A stretch of 10,433 nt of DNA from Sanchytrium tribonematis (lineage: Eukaryota > Sanchytriomycota > Sanchytriomycetes > Sanchytriales > Sanchytriaceae): NCBI GenBank assembly GCA_018985235.1, contig JADGIG010000298.1, forward strand, positions 1 through 10,433. Reading direction: 5' to 3'. Position numbers and translations under genes: made by a program. This document shows, in pieces, positions 1 through 7,313 of the stretch. Each line of letters starts with the position of its first letter. Position 1 is the first letter of the stretch. Under the pieces are notes generated by a model that saw nothing but the letters and a program-made list of their open reading frames with translations, was not told the origin of the DNA and made no database searches.

Positions 1-1272
1 CTCACTTAGCGATTGTATGAGGTCGGTCCCTTTCCATATTCTTAAATAACCCTCGTCTCCACCAGAAACAATGTGGTCAACGTTATTTAGTCGTATAGAA
101 TTCATCGCCGTGACTCTATTTCGATGAGCGTTTAAAATTTCGAACTTGATTTTTCCGGATTCCGGGAAAAAAACCCTTATGCGCCCATCATTCCAGCCAC
201 TAATTATCTCGTTGCCGTTGTCTGACACACATAGAGAAAGACAATGTTTACCCTCTACGGTATAAGTTTGAACAACAGTTTCATTTAAAACATCCCAAAT
301 AAATATATTCTCATAAGACGCAGATAACACCAAGTCTTTTGTATCTTTCAATTTAGCTATGCAATGAATTCCTTCTTTATGGGCTTTATGGAACATATTA
401 ACTGACGAAATTTGACTGTCGAAAGCAACAATCGTGGAATTACCCAGCAGCGCAAATATAGACTCTCCATCGGGTGTTAAACTTAAAATCGCAGAACCTA
501 GATCAATTTTTTTGTATATTTTAAAAGTTTCTGGATCAATTACTGCCAATGTTCCTGTTCCACCTCCTACCAGCAGCTTCTCTGAATATTTTGAAATGCA
601 CCGTAACCCTTTTGCGAACTTTTCATTAAACTTTTTGTTTGTAGAGCTCTTAAATATAAGGTTACACAAATCCAACTTCAATAAATCACCTGAAAGAGTC
701 CCGCAAAACGCCAAACCGTTTTGAATAAAGCTACTAATTATAACTCTCTTCACTAACCCCATGGAAAATGATTTCTCAGTGATTTTTTTAGAGATTGGTT
801 CCATTGTAAATAGCTTTGGTGCAATTTCTCCAGCTACCAGAAATTCATATCCGGGCCCTACTGACAAGCAATGAATTTCTTTTTGAACCTCTTTACTGAC
901 CAAAATGCCTGCAATTGCTTTGCCATTTAAATTAGAAACAGTTAAGCTTCGGTCGTCTTGACCACCCAAAGAAACTATATAATTTCCGTCGGTAGTAAAT
1001 TTGACGCTTTTAACCATTAATTTATGCAGATTACTAGTAAAAACAATTTTAAATGTACTTAAATCAATTAAATTAATTGATGCCATATCATTTTGACCGC
1101 AAATATGTCCAGTAACAATCATGTCATCAAAAATGTCAAGGCAAGTTATTTCCTCTGAACCAACAGGTATTACTTGACTCCCAAATACAATGCAGTGTCC
1201 AAATGTATATAAAGGACGATTTTTGTACAGCTTCAGTATTTTGGATAATCCAGAAATAACTCTGGCTTCCAT
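1..1272 (-). CDS. CFAP52: CFAP52/WDR16, cilia- and flagella-associated WD40 protein (partial, C-terminus off the left edge)
   Basis: This is a WD-repeat protein of motile cilia and flagella; the family is known as an axonemal microtubule inner protein. The complement strand is open for 424 codons from ATG 1272 to the window edge without an intron. Identification rests on the stretch near residues 350-395, where SGWNDGRIRVFFPESGK is followed by NAHRNRVTA and SGGDEGYLRIW. This matches the characteristic CFAP52 block (WNDGKIR, PETG, NAHR, VISGGGEGEVRVW). An earlier LGGQDD motif matches the family's SLGGPDDGS. The family is about 620 residues, so roughly the last third is missing here. ATG 1272 (MEARVISG) aligns with the start of the conserved region; an in-frame ATG at 1311 would add 13 residues. 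The upstream frame is closed by TGA TAA. The gene is head-to-head with SWD1. Family assignment is strong; the exact start is less sure. Confidence 0.9.
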   Translation of the reverse strand, partial: MEARVISGLSKILKLYKNRPLYTFGHCIVFGSQVIPVGSEEITCLDIFDDMIVTGHICGQNDMASINLIDLSTFKIVFTSNLHKLMVKSVKFTTDGNYIVSLGGQDDRSLTVSNLNGKAIAGILVSKEVQKEIHCLSVGPGYEFLVAGEIAPKLFTMEPISKKITEKSFSMGLVKRVIISSFIQNGLAFCGTLSGDLLKLDLCNLIFKSSTNKKFNEKFAKGLRCISKYSEKLLVGGGTGTLAVIDPETFKIYKKIDLGSAILSLTPDGESIFALLGNSTIVAFDSQISSVNMFHKAHKEGIHCIAKLKDTKDLVLSASYENIFIWDVLNETVVQTYTVEGKHCLSLCVSDNGNEIISGWNDGRIRVFFPESGKIKFEILNAHRNRVTAMNSIRLNNVDHIVSGGDEGYLRIWKGTDLIQSLSE

Positions 1273-1423
1273 TGACCGATGAAACTTCAATGGAAAAAGA
1301 TTGCCAAGCATGCAAAATAGTGAACGCAGCCACCTTTTATTGCGCTTCTGGATATACGTTATGCAATTCGAAAAGAAATCCGATTATCATAATGGTATCC
1401 ATTGCATTTTTTTCAGCGGGTAC

Positions 1424-1450
1424 ATGGCGAATTTTGAAATAAAACTTTAA
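1424..1450 (+). promoter_or_regulatory. Possible short upstream reading frame before SWD1
   Basis: ATG 1424 opens MANFEIKL and stops at TAA 1448-1450, 16 bases before the SWD1 ATG and out of frame with it. A CT-rich block (CCTCCTTTT, 1452-1460) lies between. It matters only if transcription starts upstream of 1424. Confidence 0.2.
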
Positions 1451-1466
1451 ACCTCCTTTTAACAAA

Positions 1467-3011
1467 ATGAATAGACTTAGCCAATTTAATATCGATGCCC
1501 AAGACATCTTGCCGAATCAGCCTAGTTTTGAATATCCATACCATAGCGTCACAACAATAGCATTTCATCCAGGTGGTAATTTGATTGCTGTTGCAACTGA
1601 AAAGGGACCTATAGGAATTTGGGAACTCGAGGTTCTAGATATTCGTCAACTGGTGGGGCATGTTTGTTCTGTCACAGGGATTGCTTGGATGGGAATGCAC
1701 TTATGGAGTGGAAGCATCGATATGACAATAATTGAATGGTGCGTTGAACTTGGCGTTCCAAAACGCGTATTCCGTCTGGATTCTCCAATTTTGAGCTTCT
1801 GTAGACACCCTATAGATTCTAAAACTTTACTTTTTAATTATTCACTGAGAGATTTTGCTCTGTTAAATACAAGGTCACAAGAAATTACCAAAGTCCCCGC
1901 ATTTCAAAGGCGTCTTGAGCAAATCATGGTTACCTACAACAAAAAAGAATGCGACATAACATTTATTTGCAAGTGGTCCAGTCAAGGAGACTCATTATAT
2001 ATTGGAGATTCAGTTGGAGAGATAACAGTCTTTAATCTAGAAAGCGGTTCCTACAATGTGAAATCTGTTCTTGGGAAACAAAAAGGCACGTTCTCAATCA
2101 CGAACATCGAAGTTTCTCAAAAACTGATTCTTGTCAATGCTTCAGATAGGGTACTAAGATTACTAAATGATGAATTTGTTGAATTGTATACTTTTCAGGA
2201 TATTGTCAATCGATACCCATGGACGGGGTGTACTTTTAGCAATGATGCGGAATATATAGTGGCTTCAGGAGATAGATTTAATGCTTCCCAGATTACCATT
2301 TTTGAGACGAAAACATTTAGGCAGGTTAAAACTTTAAATCCTTACAATGAAATAATTAAGGTGCTAGAATTTCATCCATCTTATCACACACTGGCTACTA
2401 TTACTGATGAAGGCAAGCTCTCGCTCCACTCTCTACTTTCATCGTTTAGTTGGGGTGCTTTTGAACCACGATTCAAAGAAATAGAAGAAAATGAAGAATT
2501 TCAAGAGCATCTAGAATTACTCACAAAAGCCACTCACAGGTGCAGATTTGCTGATTGTGATTGCTTCAACGAAATATATAAGGAAAAGTTGCTGAAATCT
2601 GCTGATGTGTTTAAACAAATTTTTCCAGGACCTGCTTTTGAGCTTACTCCATTAGATCCACTAGAAAATGACTCTAAAACTCAACGGGTGGTTGAAAATA
2701 GCGATTGCGGTGAAAATCTTGATTTTCATAAAGTATTGAATGATGCCAACAAAAATTCTAAAATAATGGTTGCAGATAATGACGATGAGGTAATTGATAT
2801 TGAAAGCTTCCCATATACCAAACTTGAAATAGTCGACAAGGATACTTTTCTTAGTTTCCCGAAGTGTGATAATTTGAATTGCTTTGTTGAAATCTATGAC
2901 ACTTTAATTCCTTACAAAACTGCGTTGCACGATTACCCAGTTCTCCCTTCTTTACCTATTCCAATCGCAAATTTCTCAAAAGAGACAGCAAATGTAATGT
3001 TTGAACAATAA
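1467..3011 (+). CDS. SWD1: SWD1/RBBP5-like WD40 subunit of the COMPASS (Set1/MLL) histone H3K4 methyltransferase complex
   Basis: The product has 514 residues. In the family, the protein is a scaffold that joins the SET-domain methyltransferase to Ash2L/Bre2 and Swd3/WDR5 in the nucleus. About seven degenerate WD40 blades occupy residues 27-325. The diagnostic RBBP5 signatures are present: SPIL with a following HP near 106-115, ASDRVLRL (225-232), FQDIVNRYPW (243-252) with FSNDAEYIVASG after it, and SWGAFEPRFKEIEENEEF (328-345). The last matches the RBBP5 segment WSAFAPDFKELDENVEY just after the propeller. DNDDEVIDIES (437-447) resembles the acidic Ash2L-binding motif EDEEVDVTSVD. Between these two conserved points lie about 90 residues, many more than in the human protein. 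A second TAA follows the stop at once. The gene is followed in tandem, 49 bp later, by the ataxin-2 gene. The assignment is firm; partner binding is inferred. Confidence 0.88.
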   Translation: MNRLSQFNIDAQDILPNQPSFEYPYHSVTTIAFHPGGNLIAVATEKGPIGIWELEVLDIRQLVGHVCSVTGIAWMGMHLWSGSIDMTIIEWCVELGVPKRVFRLDSPILSFCRHPIDSKTLLFNYSLRDFALLNTRSQEITKVPAFQRRLEQIMVTYNKKECDITFICKWSSQGDSLYIGDSVGEITVFNLESGSYNVKSVLGKQKGTFSITNIEVSQKLILVNASDRVLRLLNDEFVELYTFQDIVNRYPWTGCTFSNDAEYIVASGDRFNASQITIFETKTFRQVKTLNPYNEIIKVLEFHPSYHTLATITDEGKLSLHSLLSSFSWGAFEPRFKEIEENEEFQEHLELLTKATHRCRFADCDCFNEIYKEKLLKSADVFKQIFPGPAFELTPLDPLENDSKTQRVVENSDCGENLDFHKVLNDANKNSKIMVADNDDEVIDIESFPYTKLEIVDKDTFLSFPKCDNLNCFVEIYDTLIPYKTALHDYPVLPSLPIPIANFSKETANVMFEQ

Positions 3012-3015
3012 TAAA
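3010..3015 (+). terminator. AATAAA polyadenylation signal overlapping the SWD1 stop
   Basis: The hexamer AATAAA uses the last two bases of the SWD1 stop codon, within a tandem TAATAA. A cleavage site 10-30 bases later would fall in the 49-bp gap before the ataxin-2 start. Sequence seen directly; function inferred. Confidence 0.6.
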
Positions 3016-3025
3016 ATTTTGTATT

Positions 3026-3031
3026 TATAAA
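3026..3031 (+). promoter_or_regulatory. TATAAA in the SWD1-ataxin-2 gap
   Basis: A perfect TATAAA ends 29 bases before the ataxin-2 ATG, inside a 49-bp gap. It could be the core promoter element, giving a very short 5' leader, but in such AT-rich DNA it could be chance. Confidence 0.3.
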
Positions 3032-3040
3032 CGAAAAGCT

Positions 3041-3055
3041 TCTCCTTGAAATTTT
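3041..3055 (+). promoter_or_regulatory. CT-rich element before the ataxin-2 start
   Basis: TCTCCTTGAAATTTT begins 20 bases before the ATG. A close relative, TCCCCTTGAAAAATT, lies 18 bases before the CBM48 ATG. These are the two genes whose upstream neighbour runs in the same direction. Shared spacing and core (CCTTGAAA) suggest a promoter, initiator or leader element. Confidence 0.35.
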
Positions 3056-3060
3056 AAATA

Positions 3061-4308
3061 ATGAATAGGGTTTTAAATTCAATGCAAAACTTAAGAGTTG
3101 AAGTGCATACAGTGAATGGGAGTATATATCAAGGATATCTTCAAAAATATAATGAAAAAAGCATTATATTGAAAGCGGTGATTATATTCGACAGTAATCA
3201 ATTCAAAGCCATTGAACACGCTCAACTAGAATTATCTAAAATAACTTTATTAATATCGGCAAAATTCCCAGTGGTTCCAAAAAGAAAAGGGAAAGGATTT
3301 ACCGATGGGGAAATCAGTGCAAACAAAAAGACACAAAGAGATTTAGTGAAATTTGAAATTCCAGAAGATTACAAAGATGACGATTTGAGCGAGAAAGGTG
3401 GGCATTGGGATCAATTCGAAGAAAATGAAAAAAAATTCGGAGTTACAACTACTTATGATGAGAGTATCTATACAACCCATCTTGACAAGAGCAGTAAAGA
3501 ATACAAGGACAAAGAGAAAGAAGCCGAACGAATAGCTAGAGAAATAGAGAAGTCGTCCTCGGCAAATACTCATATGAAGGAAGAAAGAGGGCAAAAATTA
3601 GAAGATGAAGTCGATGAGGAAACAAAGTATAGTGAAGTACTTAGGTCTGACTTACCGAAGCCTAAAGGAGCCACTTTTGCAAGCATTGCTGCAAAAAGTT
3701 CGAACGATGCTAAAACCAATGAAACTATTGAAAATGCACAACGTAAAATACACGCTTTCAAAACAAGTGAAAAGAAAAAAGTAGAAAGCAAAAAGAATGA
3801 GGATAGAAAAAAACTTATTGAATTTTCGAAAACTTTTAAACTTAAAACACCAATGCCTGACGACATCAAGGAATTGCTTAATAAAAAGGAAGACAAGGAG
3901 CTCAAATTGAAATCTAGCTCTGAAATAGTTGAAAATACAACTGAATCAGATCTAAAAAATGAACCAAAAGTAGCACCAACTTGGAATTGGGATTTAGAGG
4001 CTCCTGAGTTTCTACCAGATGAATACGTGGTAGAGGAAGCTCATTTGATGGATGATTCAAAGTTTTTACATGATAATATTCCAGACAAAAATGTTAAAAT
4101 CACGTACAATGATCTTTTTCCAAACCCAGAATTCGAGGATAGTGCCTTTTGGGAAACAAATCCTACATCTGACTATGAATCATTGTATTACATGCCTTAT
4201 TATGATTACAATTATTATCAGTATGACCCCAATTACTATAACCAGTATGGATACGATCCTAATTATTACGGAAACTACGAATCTCAAGAAGCGAATGTTT
4301 CGCAATAA
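3061..4308 (+). CDS. PBP1: Ataxin-2/Pbp1-like RNA-binding protein (LSm-type SM-ATX plus LsmAD domains)
   Basis: The product has 415 residues. The family acts in the cytoplasm on mRNA: stress granules, poly(A)-tail and translation control, and poly(A)-binding protein contact. An N-terminal LSm-like SM-ATX domain spans about residues 5-68 (VHTVNGSIYQGYL, ISAKF). The LsmAD domain lies at about 116-163, with the near-invariant WDQFEENEKKFGV, TYDESIYTT and AERIAREIE. A charged, Lys/Glu-rich linker follows. At 314-319 there is a PAM2-like core APEFLP, the motif used to bind the MLLE domain of poly(A)-binding protein. The usual upstream Leu-Asn of PAM2 is not conserved here (Trp-Asp instead). Residues 372-406 form a Tyr-rich low-complexity tail. 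The start is the first ATG of the frame, 49 bp after SWD1. The gene ends 21 bp from the convergent Hsp70 gene. Identity is firm; the PAM2 function is inferred. Confidence 0.92.
   Translation: MNRVLNSMQNLRVEVHTVNGSIYQGYLQKYNEKSIILKAVIIFDSNQFKAIEHAQLELSKITLLISAKFPVVPKRKGKGFTDGEISANKKTQRDLVKFEIPEDYKDDDLSEKGGHWDQFEENEKKFGVTTTYDESIYTTHLDKSSKEYKDKEKEAERIAREIEKSSSANTHMKEERGQKLEDEVDEETKYSEVLRSDLPKPKGATFASIAAKSSNDAKTNETIENAQRKIHAFKTSEKKKVESKKNEDRKKLIEFSKTFKLKTPMPDDIKELLNKKEDKELKLKSSSEIVENTTESDLKNEPKVAPTWNWDLEAPEFLPDEYVVEEAHLMDDSKFLHDNIPDKNVKITYNDLFPNPEFEDSAFWETNPTSDYESLYYMPYYDYNYYQYDPNYYNQYGYDPNYYGNYESQEANVSQ
4174..4278 (+). repeat. Tyr-rich low-complexity tail with a tandem 10-residue repeat
   Basis: This coding stretch of ataxin-2 specifies about 35 residues of which 16 are tyrosine. 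YDPNYYNQYG is followed directly by YDPNYYGNY. The underlying codons differ between copies, so the repeat looks old or selected rather than a fresh slippage product. Confidence 0.7.
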
Positions 4309-4309
4309 A
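4304..4309 (+). terminator. AATAAA overlapping the ataxin-2 stop
   Basis: The last Gln codon CAA, the TAA stop and the next A spell AATAAA. Cleavage would be expected inside or just past the 21-bp gap, at the 3' end of the convergent Hsp70 gene. Confidence 0.6.
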
Positions 4310-4328
4310 AGGTACACTTCCTTAATCA

Positions 4329-4334
4329 TTTATT
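4329..4334 (-). terminator. AATAAA overlapping the SSC1 stop
   Basis: On the complement strand the last Lys codon AAA, the TAA stop and the following A form AATAAA. It faces the equivalent ataxin-2 signal, so the two transcripts should overlap at their 3' ends. Confidence 0.6.
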
Positions 4335-6240
4335 TTTGTCCTGGTTGATCTCCAGAGTCATTGGTTGACGAATTACCTTCGGCTTTTTGCTTATAAGCCA
4401 TTTCGAATAACTTGAGAGATGCAGTTTGAACTTCTTGAATTTTTTTCTTTAAATCAGATCCATTTACATCTTCCGAATTTTTCAATGTTTTTAATTCTTC
4501 CAAAGATTTCTTAATTTTTTCGATTTCAGATTCGTCGATCTGAGACTTAAACTCTTCCAAAGACTTTTCTGTTTCATCAATAAAGCTTTCCGCATGATTT
4601 TTAGCTTCAATTAATTCTTTTGTTAAAGCATCTTTTTCGGCATTTTGTTCTGCATCTTTGACCATGTTCTCGATTTCTGCATTAGAAAGACCAGATGACG
4701 CCGTAATAGTGATAGATTGATCTTTGTTTGAGGCTTTATCTCTTGCATTAACATGAACAATTCCGTCAGCATCAATATCAAAACTGACTTCAATTTGTGG
4801 AACACCACGTGGTGCAGGAGGAATACCTGTCAATGTGAAATTACCAAGCGATTTGTTATCCTTGACAAGTTCTCTTTCACCTTGAAAAACCCTAATTTCG
4901 ACAGACCTTTGACCATCTGCAGCTGTGGAAAACGTTTGTGATTTCTTTGTAGGAATGGTCGTATTACGAGGAATCAACCTGGTGAAGACCCCACCCATAG
5001 TTTCAATTCCGAGAGAGAGAGGAGTCACATCTAATAAAAGAACGTCTTTTGTTTCCCCAGCTAAAACGCTACCTTGGATGGCCGCACCTACTGCCACAGC
5101 TTCATCAGGATTAACAGATTTTGAAGGTTCTTTTTTGAAGATTGACTTGACGACTTCTTGAACTTTTGGCATTCTAGACATGCCACCCACTAAAATGACT
5201 TCATCTATATCGGATGGTGTTAGTTTGGCGTCCTTGAGAGCCAACTCGCATGGTTTTTTTGTTCGTTCAATAAACTTGGAAACGATTTTTTCCAAATTAG
5301 TTCTATTGAGTTTAGTAGAGAAATGAAGTGGCCCAGATGAGTTTGCAGAGACATATGGAAGATTGATTTCAGTTTCAACTGAGCTCGATAATTCAATCTT
5401 CGCCTTTTCAGCTGCCTCTCTGAATCTCTGTACAGCCATTCTATCATTAGTAAGACTAACACCACTTTGTTTTTTAAATTCGCCAAGTAAAAATTGAACT
5501 AATGAGTGATCAAAATCCTCGCCACCTAAATGAGTATCTCCGTTCGTGCTCAAGACTTCGAAAACTCCGTCATGAATTTCCAAAATAGATATATCAAAGG
5601 TACCACCACCCAAATCAAACACGGCAACTTTTTTTTCCTTATTGTCTTTGTTTAGGCCATATGACAAAGCAGCAGCTGTGGGCTCATTGATCACTCTTAG
5701 TACATTTAGACCAGCAATTTTTCCAGCGTCTTTGGTTGCCTGCCTTTGTGCATCATTAAAATATGCGGGCACAGTCACAACTGCATTTTCAATTTTTTTT
5801 CCAAGATAAGATTCTGCGGTCTCTCTCATTTTTCCCAAAACAAAGCCACCGATCTGAGACGGAGAATATTTTTTACCGAGAGCCTCGACCCAAGCATCAC
5901 CGTTTGAGTGTTTTACAATTTTGTATGAAACTGTCTTCAAATCTTCCTGCACTTTAGAGTCACTAAATTTTCTTCCAATTAGTCTCTTAATGGCATAAAG
6001 AGTATTCTGAGAGTTAGTAATTGCTTGCCTTTTTGCAGCCTGACCAACCAATTTTTCGTTTTCTTTTGTAAATGCCACAACAGAAGGTGTTGTGCGTGAT
6101 CCCTCCGAATTTTCAATAACACGAGGAATGCTTCCTTCCATTACCGCCACACATGAATTAGTAGTACCCAGGTCAATACCAATTACTTGTCCTTTTACTT
6201 TAGCTTTAGAAGCAGCTCTGCGTCCAATGTACGACAACAT
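4330..6240 (-). CDS. SSC1: Mitochondrial Hsp70 chaperone (Ssc1/mortalin, DnaK family)
   Basis: The product has 636 residues, near full length for the family (yeast 654). It is an ATP-driven chaperone of the mitochondrial matrix that powers protein import and folding, working with DnaJ-type and GrpE (Mge1) partners. Visible motifs are [10 protein letters not shown] (21-30, phosphate 1), [17 protein letters not shown] (206-222, phosphate 2), [14 protein letters not shown] (351-364, adenosine site) and [14 protein letters not shown]. The interdomain linker DVLLLDV is at 399-405 and the substrate-binding domain begins with [12 protein letters not shown]. The sequence is DnaK/mitochondrial in type and lacks the C-terminal EEVD or KDEL of cytosolic or ER Hsp70s. 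Residues 1-17 carry several Arg/Lys and no acid, which fits a short matrix-targeting presequence. The ATG is 21 bp from the oppositely directed SEN54-like start, so its promoter must extend into that gene. Confidence 0.97.
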   Translation of the reverse strand: MLSYIGRRAASKAKVKGQVIGIDLGTTNSCVAVMEGSIPRVIENSEGSRTTPSVVAFTKENEKLVGQAAKRQAITNSQNTLYAIKRLIGRKFSDSKVQEDLKTVSYKIVKHSNGDAWVEALGKKYSPSQIGGFVLGKMRETAESYLGKKIENAVVTVPAYFNDAQRQATKDAGKIAGLNVLRVINEPTAAALSYGLNKDNKEKKVAVFDLGGGTFDISILEIHDGVFEVLSTNGDTHLGGEDFDHSLVQFLLGEFKKQSGVSLTNDRMAVQRFREAAEKAKIELSSSVETEINLPYVSANSSGPLHFSTKLNRTNLEKIVSKFIERTKKPCELALKDAKLTPSDIDEVILVGGMSRMPKVQEVVKSIFKKEPSKSVNPDEAVAVGAAIQGSVLAGETKDVLLLDVTPLSLGIETMGGVFTRLIPRNTTIPTKKSQTFSTAADGQRSVEIRVFQGERELVKDNKSLGNFTLTGIPPAPRGVPQIEVSFDIDADGIVHVNARDKASNKDQSITITASSGLSNAEIENMVKDAEQNAEKDALTKELIEAKNHAESFIDETEKSLEEFKSQIDESEIEKIKKSLEELKTLKNSEDVNGSDLKKKIQEVQTASLKLFEMAYKQKAEGNSSTNDSGDQPGQK

Positions 6241-6261
6241 TTGATCCGTGCCCCTCCTAAA
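6241..6261. promoter_or_regulatory. 21-bp shared start region of SSC1 and SEN54-like genes
   Basis: Only 21 bp separate two ATG codons pointing in opposite directions. It contains CCCCTCCT (6251-6258), a CT-rich block just before the SEN54-like ATG and its complement, a G-rich block, before SSC1. Both promoters must use the partner's coding sequence or this tiny gap. Confidence 0.45.
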
Positions 6262-6852
6262 ATGTCTGAAGATCGATACAAGAAGAGAATTCCAGAAATT
6301 CGCTTGAAATCAGGCTCCTCAAAATCAATTGAATGTCCCGATAACGTTAAAAATCTTATCGCAGAGGAACTATTATATTTGGTCAATACCTCAAAAATAT
6401 GTGTGAAAGCAAATGAGAATGCAATAAGTATTTTAGATTTTTGGCTATGGTGCGATAGTTTTATTTCTTTAAAATGGTACAGAACTTACTCTAAGCTTCG
6501 CTCGGTAGGATACAAATTCAAAGGACATTGGTTTGTGAATCCATCGATGACGAATTCATATTATTGCATTCCAGTCGAAAGCAATGCTAAAATAGAACGA
6601 GTCAAACTGTTTGCAAAAAGCAGACTAAATATCCCTTTGAACCCATATGTCAATTCACAAGAAACTGTTCCGAATTTGCCAAATTTTCAATTTGCTATTC
6701 AATATTTTCAATGTGAAATCAAAAATTGTGAAAACGGCTGCCTTTTTAGTATATTTGATAAAGACGATACCTTCATTCTCAGTGCGGAAAAGGTCGATTT
6801 AGAAAATAATGCACTAGAAAAACGAAGGACGATCTTTCGCAGGGTCAGATAA
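6262..6852 (+). CDS. SEN54: SEN54-like subunit of the tRNA-splicing endonuclease (short form)
   Basis: The product has 196 residues. In the family, Sen54 is the structural partner of the catalytic Sen2 in the four-subunit enzyme that excises tRNA introns. The N-terminal part matches the Sen54 N-domain pattern: EELLYLV (35-41, compare EEALYLIE), then a stretch ending [11 protein letters not shown] (76-86, compare YSHLKRLGYIV). The C-terminal part aligns loosely with the end of Sen54, VPNLPNF (136-142) and [22 protein letters not shown] near 159-180, where human has VPDLCSL and [22 protein letters not shown]. The middle, hundreds of residues in human, is almost absent. No catalytic Tyr/His/Lys triad is evident, as expected for Sen54. 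The only in-frame upstream start is TTG at 6187, inside the Hsp70 gene, so ATG 6262 is preferred. The assignment rests on remembered patterns and should be profile-checked. Confidence 0.62.
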   Translation: MSEDRYKKRIPEIRLKSGSSKSIECPDNVKNLIAEELLYLVNTSKICVKANENAISILDFWLWCDSFISLKWYRTYSKLRSVGYKFKGHWFVNPSMTNSYYCIPVESNAKIERVKLFAKSRLNIPLNPYVNSQETVPNLPNFQFAIQYFQCEIKNCENGCLFSIFDKDDTFILSAEKVDLENNALEKRRTIFRRVR

Positions 6853-6853
6853 G

Positions 6854-7267
6854 TTATTTCTTTATTTGTGATACTACCCAGTCTTTGGTAAACATTTCTG
6901 GATCCCGTAATTCTAACACTTTAGACGGTATGCCGGCTTTGTTACTCAACATGACAGAGTTAGAAGCGTAGAGCATGTTCATATCAGCTTTTGAAGGTGG
7001 AGAGTAATAAATAAAACACAGAGGAAATTGAATTCTGTCTTTATGTTCCAATCTAAATGATAAAATTAAGTATCGAGGCGTAGTAGGCGGTAAGTCCAAT
7101 TCTTCCACCATCGTCTCAAAATCAGGATATTCCATAATACTGTCAAGTTCAATTGTTAGTTTATCTTTGTTCACTTTAGCAATTAGGGCAGCTGTCTTGT
7201 TACTGTATTTAAATCTAAATTGTTCAATCTCTCCTAATAAGCCACTGTCAATCGAGCAAGTAGACAT
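6854..7267 (-). CDS. AIM7: Glia maturation factor (GMF/Aim7), ADF-homology domain actin regulator
   Basis: The product has 137 residues, the usual GMF length, and is one ADF-H domain. GMF binds the Arp2/3 complex and promotes debranching of actin networks; unlike cofilin it acts on the branch rather than the filament. Supporting segments are IEQFRFK (14-20), AALIAKVNKDK (26-36), PRYLILSFRLEHKDRIQFPLCFIYYSP (64-90, compare PRFIVYSYKYQHDDGR and YPLCFIFSSP), MLYASN (98-103), KVLELRD (116-122) and TKDW (127-130, compare TEEW). ATG 7267 gives the expected N-terminus (MSTCSIDSG); an upstream TTG at 7288 is not a credible start. The stop is one base from the stop of the convergent SEN54-like gene. 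An AATAAA lies just before the stop. Divergent from the coiled-coil gene across 46 bp. Confidence 0.92.
   Translation of the reverse strand: MSTCSIDSGLLGEIEQFRFKYSNKTAALIAKVNKDKLTIELDSIMEYPDFETMVEELDLPPTTPRYLILSFRLEHKDRIQFPLCFIYYSPPSKADMNMLYASNSVMLSNKAGIPSKVLELRDPEMFTKDWVVSQIKK
6861..6866 (-). terminator. AATAAA just before the GMF stop
   Basis: On the complement strand AATAAA lies within the last codons of GMF, four bases before the TAA. Cleavage 10-30 bases later would fall at or beyond the stop, in the end of the SEN54-like reading frame. Confidence 0.5.
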
Positions 7268-7313
7268 TTTGACTGTTTGAAAAAACAAATTTAGACCAAT
7301 TTTGTGTTTCCTA

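Noticed and set aside
434-724. 96-codon plus-strand frame opposite CFAP52
   Set aside because: It lies wholly antisense to well-conserved WD40 coding sequence and shows no domain or motif.
3343-3905. Ser/Phe/Leu-rich minus-strand frames of 83 and 111 codons opposite ataxin-2
   Set aside because: Their composition is the expected complement of the Lys/Glu-rich linker on the other strand; they are shadow frames.
4052-4348. 98-codon plus-strand frame overlapping the ataxin-2 3' end, rich in Ile/Thr/Met
   Set aside because: It is an out-of-frame reading of the Tyr/Asn-rich codons and runs into the Hsp70 3' end.
6187-6261. 25-codon N-terminal extension of the SEN54-like frame that overlaps the SSC1 start
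   Set aside because: It begins with TTG, has no ATG, and its residues are the antisense of the Hsp70 presequence region. ATG 6262 gives a complete domain.
7006-7015. Overlapping AATAAA pair on the plus strand as the SEN54-like gene's terminator
   Set aside because: It lies about 155 bases past the stop inside the GMF coding region. It may be used, but in AT-rich DNA a hit at that distance is expected by chance, so it was not listed as a feature.
7268-7313. Extensions of GMF (to 7288) and of the coiled-coil frame (to 7302)
   Set aside because: Both would need TTG starts; ATG 7267 and ATG 7314 give sensible N-termini and leave a 46-bp gap.
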